From positions 19,473,001-19,537,000 of the forward strand of contig OX327683.1 in the NCBI GenBank assembly GCA_946807835.1: DNA of 64,000 bases, written 5' to 3'. Positions 1 through 11,480 of this stretch are shown one piece after another. The stretch is from Ailanthus altissimus. Its lineage: Eukaryota; Streptophyta; Magnoliopsida; Sapindales; Simaroubaceae. Below the pieces are notes generated by a model. The model had not been told where the DNA came from, did no database searches, and saw only the letters and a program-made list of their open reading frames with translations. Both the position numbers and the translations under genes were made by a program. Each line of letters begins with the position of its first letter. Position 1 is the stretch's first letter.

Positions 1-1087
1 ATTCCTTTTATTATTCACTTGTCAATAATTGAAGGTAAAACACATTATTGGTTTACAAGAGTTGTTAACCAATAAGAAATTGACAAGTGACATAATCTTA
101 CTCCATAAATAATTTACCATGTATTTACCTATTTACCTTACTTGGTAAATACATATATGGTAAATGTAAATATTCAAAATAGTTTTGAATTATTAATATT
201 TGATATATTAATCAAATTATTATTATTAATTGGAATAAGTGACAAACACCATTTACTAATGGAGAATGCACTTGTTATTAATAATAAGAAAAGTTTACCA
301 CTTTGTAATTCTTAAATGATGCACTAAGGAAGTGGTAAAACCACTTAACATTGATTAAATGCCATTTACTCTCTAGAAATTGATTCAATTGGTTGAATCA
401 AATTGGTGAGTGAAAAATATGATAGATTAATGTTTGTAATGGCAAACATGGTTAAGTGGTGGTGGAGTACTAAGAGAAATCATTCTTTGCACTTAAGAAA
501 GAATTGAAAGAGTTCAATTAGTGCAAGAAAGAGTGAAATTCGTTCTAGGAGAAAGGAGAGAGAATTGAGAGCTTTTCCTAAGTATTTTTCTCAAAGTGTT
601 GAGAGAAAATACAAAGGCTTACCAAGGTTCAACATAAAAAGTTGTAAAGAACAAAAGAAATCTCTTAATTCTTTTCATCTCTTGGTAGTAATCATTAATA
701 TACACAAATTGTTTTAAGTGTTAAAACAATCATTTGCTGGAAATTCAAGGCTGCCATTCTAGCTTCACAATCCCACCGGATTTAGTTGTGAACTAGAATT
801 GTGCAAGGGAACACTTCAAGGTGAGCTCAACAAATTAAAGCTTGGAGTTCTTGAAGAATTGTAAAGCTACCTTCATATCCGAATAGGTTATTTATTTGTT
901 ATTCATTTTATATCATGCATGAAATATATATATGAGATATATATGTACTTAAATGATCATACATGCTTGAATATGTTACATATTGTTTAATATGTATGAA
1001 TACTTCTGTTGCGTATTTAATTTTTGAAATTATATACATCTATACACATCACACACCATATCACACAACAACTAATCCGAAAGGAAT
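1..1087. repeat. AT-rich LTR-like repeat debris
   Basis: There is no coding frame of note. The texture resembles a plant LTR: a purine-rich stretch around 480-620, a long low-complexity T/A part, and short inverted repeats near the left edge (cacttgtcaa and its complement within the first 90 bases). The stretch merges at about 1088 with an LTR fragment that I can align to another copy in the window. Family and boundaries are not resolved, and the left edge is cut by the window. Confidence 0.35.
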
Positions 1088-1419
1088 ATCGATCGATCAA
1101 TGTTAGTAACAATGGATCAAGAACAATGTTTTTGAAAACATATTGCATAATGACCCTTTTTTGCAGCATTTGCAACTCTTTATAACTACTTCATTACTAT
1201 ATTATTCTCGGGTCTTTGTCTCTATTTTAGATAAGGTTTTAACTCTCTAAAATTGCTAACTTTAGCACTGACCTAAACTATTTTAAATTAGATCTAAACT
1301 TCTTTAGATCTACAATATCTGCAAAAGTTATAAGTTTCTTACCATATAATTATGTATTAACGATTATTATTGAAATATTTACTATATATCAGAATGACAC
1401 GAAAGCACCATCTCCAACA
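1088..1419 (-). repeat. Copia LTR fragment with adjacent polypurine tract
   Basis: This part aligns by eye to the two LTR copies at about 27,290-27,600 and 34,360-34,671. Shared blocks include gatcaagaaca, gcaactctttataactac and ggttttaactctcta, in the same order. It ends in ctccaaca at 1419, which read on the minus strand is a TGTTGGAG LTR start. The next 20 bases (1420-1440) are pyrimidine-rich, so purine-rich on the minus strand, as expected for a polypurine tract beside a 3' LTR. This suggests the 3' end of a minus-strand Copia element whose body lay to the right. It is more diverged than the other two copies. Confidence 0.5.
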
Positions 1420-1440
1420 TCCATTTCATATTCTCCTCCA

Positions 1441-2580
1441 CATGTTAACCAAATTTTATAATTGTTCCTCAAATATAAACTTTGTCACAAATACCATCTT
1501 CATCAAATAATCAATTACTTTAGCCCATAACTAAAGTTACCCAACAGTGGTAACACACTTTATAAATTTCTATCAGTTGTATTTGAAGCCAAGTGGTTCA
1601 TTTTGTAGAACAGTAGTTGAAGTATTGTTTATATGATTACTATTTATAAAGGTGTTGTTCACAAATATGGTAGCGCTATTCTCACAGTTAAAGCCTAAAA
1701 TTATTATCAATGGTATCAGTACAATCGTTTAATTTCTATCATTTACCAATAATACATTACATGTATATTGTTTAATATTTTTCACTAAAAAAGTAATCTA
1801 CAATTGATCAATTATTTTTTTTAAAAAATAAATATGTAAAAATTTATACATCTTCACTAATTCTTAAAATTATGCTAAAGTTTCCTACATTTTTTTTAGA
1901 GTTCATCTATTATTGATATGAAATAAAAATATTAATTTATTTCAGTTTATTAAACTTATAAAGTTATGTTATAATTTGACTCCCACTCTTAAAGTTCAAA
2001 TCCTTATTTCACCCTAGTTATCGCTATATAAACAAAGAGCTCTACCATATTTTGTCATCTACTTATCGTATCAACTTGTAATATTCTCATTTATCTTATT
2101 AACAATATTGTTATTTTATCTTTATATAATTAAACTTATATTTTGTTTTAAAAAAAGGAAAAAAAGAAACCTTCTCAATTACCCTTTTTTGATGTTGGGT
2201 CTTGCTTTTGACCATTTTTAAGAGCTTATTAGGTTGGCTATGTAAAGTTGTAAACCCTTCTATCTCCTCTATATTATCATTATATAATTAAAATTGTTTC
2301 TCGTTTCTTTGGTGTTGCATGGTTTTTTTTTTTCTTTTAACCCTCTTTTATTTGTAATTTTTTTCTTGGTGTTGCATGGTTGTAAATGCATTTTGTATTT
2401 ATAACACTCGAGTTTGAGTAAAAATAAAAGATAAAAATTAATATTTTAGTGGATGAAGTTTTTCATCTTTTTTCAAATTTTCTTTAAAAAAAATTATTTT
2501 CTCACATTAATTACTTAACTATGATATCTTTATTTGTTCAAAAGATGATTTACAAAGAGGCATAATGTTATAGTTAAATA
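1441..2580. other. Unassigned AT-rich stretch
   Basis: No gene, conserved motif or clear repeat was recognised. If the LTR at 1088-1419 is genuine, this would be the decayed interior of that element, but I see no RNase H or reverse transcriptase motif. T-runs and short AT microsatellites dominate. Confidence 0.4.
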
Positions 2581-4359
2581 TGAAAATTAGAGCTTTAATA
2601 GTTATTCTTTGATGTGTACGGCACGCTCGTAAAAAGAGTTCCATCGGTGAGTTAGCATGGATTCTTCAATAGTGGTTAAATATGTAGGAACGATATAAAA
2701 AAAATCTGTGTCTATTTTAATTTAGCAATAAGATGGTATAAGAAAAATACCTCAATCGCGAATTTTCACGAATGTTTTCTGTTAACACCAATAAATCTTT
2801 CACACTCTATCTCTCACCAATGGACTACTCGTGTGGGCAAGTAGATAAATTGCAGAATATATAAATTATGTATTCTTAATTTTTCTCTCTAGAAAAATTT
2901 AGCCCAAAAGAAGCACTATCTCAAGAATACATAAAAGTGGTTCTAAAACCTCTTTTTATAGTACAAGAATTCTTATGTTATTTAAACTCTTAGTTCTAAT
3001 AGGATTATTATCTTTATATTATTTAAATTTAGGTAATTAAAAGGATAAATATAATATCCAATATTATCTTTAATTAAATAATTTAGATAATTCATAATTA
3101 TCTAATTATTTAATTTATTTAAATAATCTAATCATTTAATTTAATTAAACAATATAATTATTTAATTAATTTCATAAGTATTATGGATTAGGCCAGTAAT
3201 TAATTGAGCTCAATAAGTTTAATCAAATTAATCATATGCCAATAATTAGTCTTAATCAAATTAATCAAATTAAACTTCGACTAATTAATATTTTAAATAT
3301 AACAATTAATTCAATAGTCCATTTAAGTATTTATGGAGCCAGCATAGGGATTTAATAGACCTACAAAATTAAGCTCCAATAAATTAAATCATTTGATTAA
3401 ACTCTTTAATCCACATAATTTTATTTATTAACTTTATATTACTCTATTAAAAATATAAATATGAACTCTTAATTTTGTAGATGAATTATAAAACAGAAAA
3501 CTATCTTTGTCTATTTAATAATCATTTCATATAGATCAATTCTCCATAAGTGTTCATAATTAGAGTTAAGTCGAGTGTTCGTTAACCTTTCCAATTATAT
3601 ATTTATCCTTGATCCACATTAATCCTCTTTTGAACATTTAATTTGTAAAATTCACAAATTTATTATTTTCTTTAACTTTTAGAAAAAATTGAGCGCTCAT
3701 AATGTCCAAGACCAGAATCAATTATCAAGGGAACAACTTATCTAACTTCCTTTCAGAAGGAGTGGATTCCATATCTATAAGAAATGTTCACAGCCATCCA
3801 TTTTATTACATTTATAAAATACTTAGTAATTGACTAAAAATCTTTTACAGTCTTTCCCTTATAAATTAATAAACATAACTCAATGAATAGGAGTTCATTA
3901 ATCACTCAGGATTAAAATTAATCTATATATGATTATATTGTGATAAAATAAATTCTCTTTACTAAGGAAGATTAATAGAGAATTAATTTTATCGTGATTC
4001 AATCATATATAATCAACATTATACAAAATACCTCTATTTTTTATGTCAATACATAAATGATTCGGATAAGATCATTGTATACAATATACAAATTGACAGC
4101 ACTTATAGTCTATCAAAATAAAATTTTCATCTTCATGCAGACTAAAGACAAATTTAGATTATTACACTTAAACTTAATTTTCTCGTATATAACTGTTATA
4201 TACTAAGTTTAAGGTTACATATAATAATCAAATAATTTCATGATATCAGAATGAAAACAATCATAATTATAAATATAATTTTAAATAAATAACCTCTATT
4301 AATTATTTTCAATAATATCTAAATAAAAATAATCATATTTTTAGGACAAACTTCTAACA
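2581..4359 (-). mobile_element. Probable solo LTR of a Copia-like retrotransposon
   Basis: Read on the minus strand this begins TGTTAGAAGTTTGTCC (right end, 4359) and ends in ATTTTCA (left end, 2581), giving TG...CA termini. A TATA-box-like ctataaaaagagg lies near 2950 on the minus strand, as expected at the U3/R border. The flanks carry aaata (left) and aaatg (right), a 4 of 5 match to a target duplication. No coding sequence is present. The right flank is the LINE RNase H fragment, so the element would have landed beside or inside that LINE copy. The ends are hand-inferred. Confidence 0.5.
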
Positions 4360-4454
4360 AAATGGGCAAAAGATTATCTAGATGAGTTTTTGCAGGTTCA
4401 TTTCAAATAGTCAAATGAGTAACAATAATTGTAACATACTGGAGGCTACATGTT

Positions 4455-4831
4455 GCGGGGAGTATTAAGATAAATACAGACGCAACATTAGATAAGAACT
4501 ACAATCTAACTGGCTGGGGCTTTGTTTGTCGTGACAGCTCAAGCTCAATTCTTCTCTCACGAGCTGCTAACTTACCATATCTGTTACCTGTTCCAATTGC
4601 TGAATTCGACACAACGTTTTACAACTTAAAGAGCTCGATTATACTGAGGTGGAGATTGAAATCGACTCGGCGATGGTTATCAATGATATTTTATCTGTTT
4701 TCATGTCGCGTTCGGAGTTAGGACTGGTTTTGAAGGATATTTTTGAGCTTTTAAATTCATTTCAGCATTCAAATCATGTTACTCATGAATTAGCAAAATA
4801 TGCTTTAACTTGTTCTTTTGATTGCATTTAG
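4455..4831 (+). pseudogene. LINE RNase H (RVT_3-like) fragment, frameshifted
   Basis: The conceptual product starts GSIKINTDATLD, continues through GWGFVCRD, and after a frameshift near 4645 ends with EIEIDSAMVIND, NHVTHELAKYA and a stop at about 4831. This is the order of the reverse-transcriptase-associated RNase H domain of plant non-LTR retrotransposons: an INTDA strand carrying the first acidic residue, then GxxxRD, then VESDS and HELAKYAL. Only this C-terminal domain is left, with no reverse transcriptase upstream, because the solo LTR begins at 4359. A short 60-residue open frame inside it is part of the relic and not a gene. Confidence 0.7.
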
Positions 4832-5939
4832 GTAGAGTCTATTTCATCTCATATAGAGTATCTTCTTGTGAAGGATTCCAATCCTCAAGCCTTTGTTTAG
4901 TAATCCATATATTCAACTTTTTTTTTTAATTAAAAAATGTTATAATATTGAGTTCTTACATATTACATACTTATGGGGTTAACGCCATAAATAGATGGTT
5001 GATTGTCAAATGGAAACGTATATAATTAACCAAAAAATTATAAATGACGTTATCACGAACACGGAAAGGAAACGAAAAAAGTAATTAATGGAAAGACAAT
5101 TCTGGTACCCCAATTGAACCGATTCATTAAAATACAATAGCTATTTACATCAGTTATTCCAAAATCAGAAGCTTCCATTGGCTCTTGTCAATATCAATAT
5201 ATATATATATATATATATATATCAATTTCAACCGTCCATTTCCTTCAAGAAAAAGAAAATCAACCATCCATTAGTACAATGTTGAACATAAAAAAAACTT
5301 ATCGATAATTCGACTTATTACATAGGTCTTATAAGTAACTCTTATCATTTTTTTTTTCCTTTTCTGTTTCTTTTTTAATATTGGAAATTCTTCCATCATA
5401 GATCCATTTATTGCAAAACAAATGTGTTAACCAATAAACAAATGTGCAAAGCAAATGTGTTAACTATCTTATATATGTGCAGTTAATCCGTAATAATGAA
5501 TGAAAGTCAAATTATTCGTTATAAACTTTGTATTTCAGAATTTGAATATATAAAGTTAGAGAAAGTTATTTGAAAAAGAATGCCTACATCGCTCAGTAGT
5601 TGCCATAGTTACCACAGTTAAAATTATTATAAGTATTAAATAATTATTTTATAATATTGAAAAAGTTTTATCGATATTAATAAGAAGATTGTTTTATTCA
5701 TTAAATCAATAATTAAAAAACATTACCTTTAATTCTCTAATTTGATTTAACGATTTAAATTATTTTTAATATTATATTAGAAATTTAATTCGGAATCATA
5801 AAATGATCCGAGAGAGGAAATGAACATAGATTTAGAATTGGTTGATCAGAAAGGATTTATTGAAATGGGAAATAGTAATATTTAAACGTACCGAGTTTGG
5901 CTCGTTACATGCCACATGAAAAGCCGTTTTAAATGCTTT
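4832..5939. other. Intergenic region upstream of the Rab gene
   Basis: This is non-coding, AT-rich sequence with a dinucleotide AT microsatellite at 5197-5222. No repeat family or RNA gene was recognised. The right part must hold the promoter of the Rab GTPase gene. I cannot single out a TATA box with confidence because the background is so AT-rich. Confidence 0.5.
5197..5222. repeat. (AT)n microsatellite
   Basis: A pure run of about 13 AT dinucleotides. Confidence 0.9.
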
Positions 5940-6337
5940 TCCTTCAGTTATTCTGTTTTTTCTCTCTAGGACTCTGCAAACCGTGGTCTCTCTCTCTTCT
6001 TTCTCTACCTGAACATCCCACTTCGCAATTTTTGCAATAACCTAAAGATCGCAATTCTGCCATCAATCTTCTTAATTTATGGTTAGTTTCTTTTTATTTG
6101 ATTTGTACTTTTTTTTTTCTCTTGCCTCATGTTTGTTTCTCGAGAAGAATTAGGAATGAAACGAGAAAGTAAAGAACATAATGCACGTGGAAGCACTTTT
6201 ATGGCATTGTGTTTCATGTCCGTTTCTTGAATTTTTCTGATTCTTTTTTTTTTTTTTTTGCGTATTTATGATGTTCATTATGACTGGATCTATTAGGTTT
6301 AGGTTTTTTTGATAAGAGAGAATAGAAAGAAAAAAAA
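5940..6337 (+). promoter_or_regulatory. Likely 5' leader of the Rab gene, perhaps with a leader intron
   Basis: A CT-rich stretch (ctctctctcttctttctctacc, about 5989-6009) of the kind common in plant 5' untranslated leaders precedes the start codon. A possible donor (atg/gttagtttc, near 6079) and the T-rich tracts before 6300 would allow a leader intron. The ATG at 6338 follows an A-rich run and is the first in frame with the conserved protein. The leader extent is inferred; a transcript would settle it. Confidence 0.4.
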
Positions 6338-7408
6338 ATGGCTTACAAGGTTGATCACGAGTACGACTATCTCTTCAAGATTGTATTGATCGGAGATTCT
6401 GGCGTCGGAAAATCAAATATTCTTTCCAGATTTACGAGAAATGAGTTCTGCTTGGAGTCTAAATCCACCATTGGTGTTGAATTTGCTACCCGGACTCTTC
6501 AGGTTAGGTTTCTTATATGCCTGATTTTTAAAATCTTTTTATTTGTTTATAGTTTTGATATTTGATATATGCTATGGGATTGCCCTTGCGTTGATATTTT
6601 GTGGGTTCAATTTTGTACACAAAAATTGTAAAGTTCATTGGAGATAATTGTCGTGTGGGATTGAATTTTTAGGTTAATTTATTTTCTCCCTTTCTGATTT
6701 GAATGAACTTTGAACTGGAAGGCCCTTGTGCTACCCAAAGATTTTTACCAATCAGACCAATTAGTATCCGCAAATAGTACCAAATTCCATAGTTACTTGC
6801 ATAATTTTTCATACCAAATTTTCTTGTATTCCAGAACTCGAACGTTGAATTAATTCTGTGTTTTGAGGCATTAGAAAATTAATTATCTTGCTGATTATTA
6901 GGGATATTTGTTTAAAATGCAGGTAGAAGGGAAGACAGTGAAGGCACAAATATGGGACACAGCGGGGCAAGAAAGGTATAGAGCAATCACAAGTGCTTAT
7001 TACAGGGGTGCTGTTGGTGCCCTTTTGGTTTATGACATAACCAAAAGGCAAACATTTGACAATGTCCAAAGGTGGCTTCGCGAGCTGAGAGACCACGCAG
7101 ACTCAAACATCGTCGTCATGATGGCCGGAAACAAGACTGATCTCAATCATCTGAGAGCAGTCCCGTCAGATGATGCGCAAATTTTGGCCGAAAAAGAAGG
7201 TCTCTCTTTCCTCGAGACTTCAGCATTGGAAGCACTTAATGTTGAGAAGGCATTTCAGACCATTTTGCTTGATATCTACCATATTATAAGCAAGAAAGCA
7301 CTTGCAGCACAGGAAGCAGCTAAGTCAACTGGACTTCCACAAGGCCAAATGATTAATGTGGCTAATCTCTCCGGTAACATGAACAAGAAAACTTGTTGTT
7401 CCAATTAG
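6338..7408 (+). CDS. RABA2: RABA2-type (Rab11 group) small GTPase
   Basis: Two exons, 6338-6502 and 6923-7408, join in frame to give 216 residues, the usual length. The intron starts GT and ends AG after TLQ and before VEGKTVKAQ. All nucleotide-binding motifs are intact: P-loop GDSGVGKS (residues about 19-26), switch I with STIGVEF, switch [19 protein letters not shown] for guanine, and ETSAL. The tail ends KKTCCSN, a double cysteine for geranylgeranylation. The [20 protein letters not shown] block and [20 protein letters not shown] point to the RABA2 branch of plant Rab11 proteins. By family knowledge these act at the trans-Golgi network and recycling endosome, and at the cell plate during cytokinesis. 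No damage is seen. It is the only host gene in the first 51 kb. Confidence 0.95.
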
Positions 7409-8257
7409 TTCCTCTGTACAAGCATAAGTTCAAAGCTAATTCTGTTCAATTGGCACTGATATGAAGAATACTTTTTGTTTTCACATATATGAAATATAAA
7501 TATATATGTTCTTCTGAATGCCTCGCAAAATTTGAACAGGTTTCTAGTTTAACAAGAACATATGGAGGTGTTAATAGGCTCATTCTTTGGTTTGGGACAA
7601 ACGTAATGAGGGATTTTTAGGTGGGAAATTATTGTTTATGGGTGTTGGAGGGGATTCGTTTATTAAAGAGACGTTCTGTTAGCGTTGCTCTTCATTGTCA
7701 TTTATATATTTATCTTTCTTTTGACTTTGTTCTGAGGGAATATTATTGATTTGTAGATTATGCTTTATGTTAAACTATATCATCTATACATCTTCCACAT
7801 TGTTTGGATGCTATTTCTCATAATCATGAGACTTGCGTTCGCTAGGTATATTGTAATGCTATGGGCATTAAAATCACAGTTGCTAATTATTGCTAAGTGA
7901 AACTCTCTGAAAATACTAGTTGTCAAGTGAAAATAGATATGGATATCTAAAAAATACTTAGGAGCTGGACGGAACTTATGTGTGATCATTTTGCACTGAA
8001 ACAATGATTAATTTCGAATGCTAAGGCTTATTACGTATCGAAGCTTTTAGTTGTCACAATTCACGGAAAGAAAACTTATAGAATCATTAGGCAGGCTGCA
8101 AACAGTATCTCTGCAGCTGTTTCTTTTCTATGGGTTCTTAATAAATTTTACTCCACGAATAATCGTTGATGGACCTGCAACTGCAAGGGGTCTTCTGACT
8201 TCACAAACAGCGAGACATTATTCTCTAGATAAAGGTATCTACGACCTTGACATTAAT
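7409..8257. other. 3' flank of the Rab gene
   Basis: The 3' untranslated region probably lies within the first 200-350 bases, which include AT-rich candidate polyadenylation signals such as aatataaat near 7493. The rest has no recognised feature. A 69-residue open frame at 8051-8260 matches no family I know and runs into the solo LTR, so I do not call it a gene. Confidence 0.5.
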
Positions 8258-9638
8258 TGATAGGATTCGATTTGAGTCATCTTTTAGAATTAAGGCGGAT
8301 TCAGCGATAATGTGAGACTAACATACTCTTTTCGTATACATATAATACAACGAGGCTACCTGTCTCAACAATGAGGTGTACACGTGTACTTTAATATATA
8401 AAAAGATATATAAATACATAGACTGAGACATTTATGCAGGTATGCATGTTGTAGACTAATCTCAAAATGTGATGACTGTATCACACCGCACGAATTTTTA
8501 TGACAACCTAAAAAAAATTTAAAAAAAATGGCGAGCTTGTAACTCAGTAGATGGATATAATCTAAAAAAATTATATGCTTTATATGTATTGTATACGTAT
8601 AAATCTGTAAGATACAATAATCATAAAATTGTATACTGAGTAGTCAATAAACTTGTACTGAAATATAAGTTGTCATAAAAATCTGTGCTAAAACTAAACT
8701 CATAACATAATACTGGGGATCTGAAAATTTAGAAGTATAAACTATCATAAAATTTATTATTAGGTTGAATATATATAACATAGCTCTGGAAACATATACT
8801 ACATATATATATATATATTAAAAACCACACCAAACTTGTACCCGAGAAAATTTGATCTAATCTGATGAAGTAATTCATGCACAGGCAGAGCGGGGGATTT
8901 GAGCTGGTCTAACCTGACGGAATGCTGCATCGCTTGGACAAAGCAAACTAAACTAATCTAACGCATGCGCAAAAAAACTACATTAAAGGGGAGGGTACGT
9001 ATATGGTAGCTCAAAAGCTACTACTATATAATATCATGATTATAATTGTTTTAAAATTAATATTTCTATACTAAATATAATCATAAATTATACTATAATA
9101 AATTCTAAAATATTACTGAATATACTAAATAACATAAATATTTATCTGTCTAAAATAAATCATAACTAAATCTGATAACGCGTAATTTAATCATAAATGG
9201 CTGTATTAAAAACATATAAAATATATATAGTTATCCACTCACAAAAATACGCTAATCGTGAGCTGAGTCTAGATTTTGAGATTTACCCGCTATCGGCACA
9301 CCTCCTATATTATAGGGTATTAAAATACATCATTAGTAGCGATATATATTATAAATATTAAAATATAAATATTCTAATATCGTAAAACTATTACCCGCTA
9401 AATCACCGAATATAAATCTAACTACTCAAACTAATTTTCAAATTTTTTTTATTTTTTTCTATTTCTCTCTACTGCTCTTTTTTTCTTTCTCTTTCCCTTT
9501 CTCTTTTTCTTCTTCTTTCTTCTAGGTTTCTTTTTTTCTCTTTTCTTTCCATTAATTTTTCTTCTTCTTTTTCTGTTTCAACTTTGCTTCTTTTCTTCTA
9601 ATTCAATTTTTGCTTCCTTATTAAATGAAGCAAAACAA

Positions 9639-9674
<36 letters not shown>

Positions 9675-9744
9675 GACAACAGCCACCGCTTATTTTTCTT
9701 GTTTTTGCAACTAAGATCTTTAATAGAAGAACACGTGTATTATA
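8258..9744 (-). mobile_element. Solo LTR of the Tekay-type chromovirus family
   Basis: This aligns from end to end with the two LTRs of the Gypsy element at 42,991-50,979. Shared blocks include the TG-rich start, gtgtacacgtgtact, gatgactgtatcacac, ctactatataatatcatga, the pyrimidine-rich part before an AT microsatellite, and the acgtgta end. Length is 1487 bases, against 1456 for one full copy. A perfect 5-bp duplication, ttaat, flanks it (8253-8257 and 9745-9749). No internal sequence is present, so recombination between two LTRs is the simplest origin. It is in the same minus orientation as the full element. Confidence 0.85.
9643..9673. repeat. (AT)n microsatellite inside the solo LTR
   Basis: A run of about 15 AT units. 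The same site in the LTR at 42,991-44,544 holds a shorter run (about 44,452-44,468), so it is a length-variable part of the family. Confidence 0.85.
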
Positions 9745-9918
9745 TTAATTGAAATGTCATTGCCATTTGTCAATTTTCTTTTTTTTTAGCAATATGAATA
9801 TTTGCTTGCTATTATGGCTGTTTGATTGTAAGATTTTGATCTCATTATTTCTTATTTATTACAATATAGTCCTCAAAAAAATCTTCACTAATATGAATAC
9901 ATATTTATATGCACAAGT

Positions 9919-11020
9919 GTTGGAAGAAATATTAGGTGATACCTAGGCCACACTCAGAAGCTCATCTGAGCCCTAAGAGCCAGCTTTTTTGAGGAGTTAT
10001 CCAGTCCAAATCCAAGCCACTATAATGAGCTCAGTATTAGCTCACATCCATAGCCCTTCATAACTTAGCCCATGAGGACTTTTGGCTGGGACCTACACAA
10101 GGATCCATACTATCATTCAATCCCATTATTAAAGGACATGTCATTGTGAAAAGGTCATTGGCCACGTTATTAATATGGCCTTACAATTGGTATACACGTT
10201 AACAAGATCTAGTTTCCTACCACATCACCACCAAGTCCATGAAATACTCAATTGAAGGCCACATTATTTGATAGTTAGGCTTAAGGATAAAATCCTTTTT
10301 AGGAATCTCAAAAGAGCACTGCTAAGCCTTCACGTTATTATGTATCATGCCTTTATTCCTTAGTGACAAGAGGATGAGGCTTGTTTGAAGTTTGTGAGAT
10401 ACTCTAGTACTGAATCCTTTAAGCTCAGGGAGAAAGCACCTACCGCTCATTCAACACCAACATCTCGCCTAAACATAATTTATTATTCCAAAAGTATGTA
10501 ATTTTATGATAATTGGTACTGCAAACCTTACAAGGGCACAATTACCTAACATCTCCTATCTAAGCTATTTCTCCAAAGTGCCACTATGAGTGAAAGGAAT
10601 CTACAATCGAATATCATTATGTGTCACCCTTGAGGGGTATTCTTTAAGCCAGCTCCCTCAAGCTCAAGGACTTAACTTTCTGTCTTTTATCCATATTCTC
10701 TTTAAGGGAAGAACCTTAGAGAACATTCACCGTTGAGCTATTATCTTACCTGAGTGTCAGAGGACTGTCACTAACCATCCCATCAATGTCTGCCTTTGAT
10801 GCTGTATTTTTTTGTGTTCTTCAAGTTCATTAAAGCAGCTTAGCTCTCAACTAGTCCTTAGCACGTTCACCACTAAGTCCTCAATCCAATACCACTAAAA
10901 TTAAAATTAGAGCTCAACTCTTAACACTTACAGGTTTAACAACTCAAATGTTTCTTTACTCAACAACTTTCAACCGTTTGGAGCAGCCCTAGTAGGCCAA
11001 CAACCAAATTTAACCCCAAC
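9919..11020 (+). repeat. Degraded Tat/Retand-like Gypsy LTR (first copy)
   Basis: This non-coding stretch is less AT-rich than its surroundings. Its right part (from about 10,680) aligns with 14,350-14,690: both have ttctctttaagg or close variants, gaacattcaccg, and cctgagtgtcagagg or ttaagcgtcagagg. It ends where a degenerate primer-binding site would lie (about 11,022-11,045), followed by agaaaagcctac, which also follows the better primer site at 14,696. The TGTTGG at 9919 is a possible LTR start, but the second copy does not confirm it. Confidence 0.45.
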
Positions 11021-11480
11021 ATATAGTGCAGTTTGTGAGAATTTTAAGAAAAGCCTACTTTGAGATGCTTTGTTGTGTCTAACTAGCCAAAAGCTTGTTG
11101 GAACCTTTTTTCATATATGAAATGTCAAGAGAAACAGATGCCTTAACTAGAAACCTGCCTATAAAAAAAGTCACTAAGGACTTAGAGGGGTCCATGCAGA
11201 GATTCCTTAAGCATGCTTAGGGGAACACCTCAAGGTTACTGAATGGACAATCTGATCAAGGTGCTTTAGTCACTCATAGACAATTTTAAGAGTTCGCCAA
11301 GGAGTTGCATTGTACGTTCACCAGCGCAGCTAATTGCCAGAAAAGGATAGATAAGAAAGCTTGTAGGTAAACTCAACTTGCTTTTATTATAATCGTTCTA
11401 AGAGTCATGGTGTTATAGTGGAATGTTGTGTTTGGGTTTGCTAAGAAACTTAAGCTTAAATGTATGATCCATTGTGTTTT
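11021..11480 (+). repeat. Leader region of the degraded Gypsy element
   Basis: The sequence gaaaagcctacttt followed by a gctttg block matches the start of the leader after the second LTR copy at about 14,715-14,745. No open frame of note is present. It separates the first LTR from the unresolved repeat to its right. Confidence 0.4.

Noticed and set aside
8051..8260. A 69-residue open frame after the Rab gene
   Set aside because: It matches no family I recognise, runs to the solo LTR edge, and its length is unremarkable for chance. No start context or splice partner supports it.
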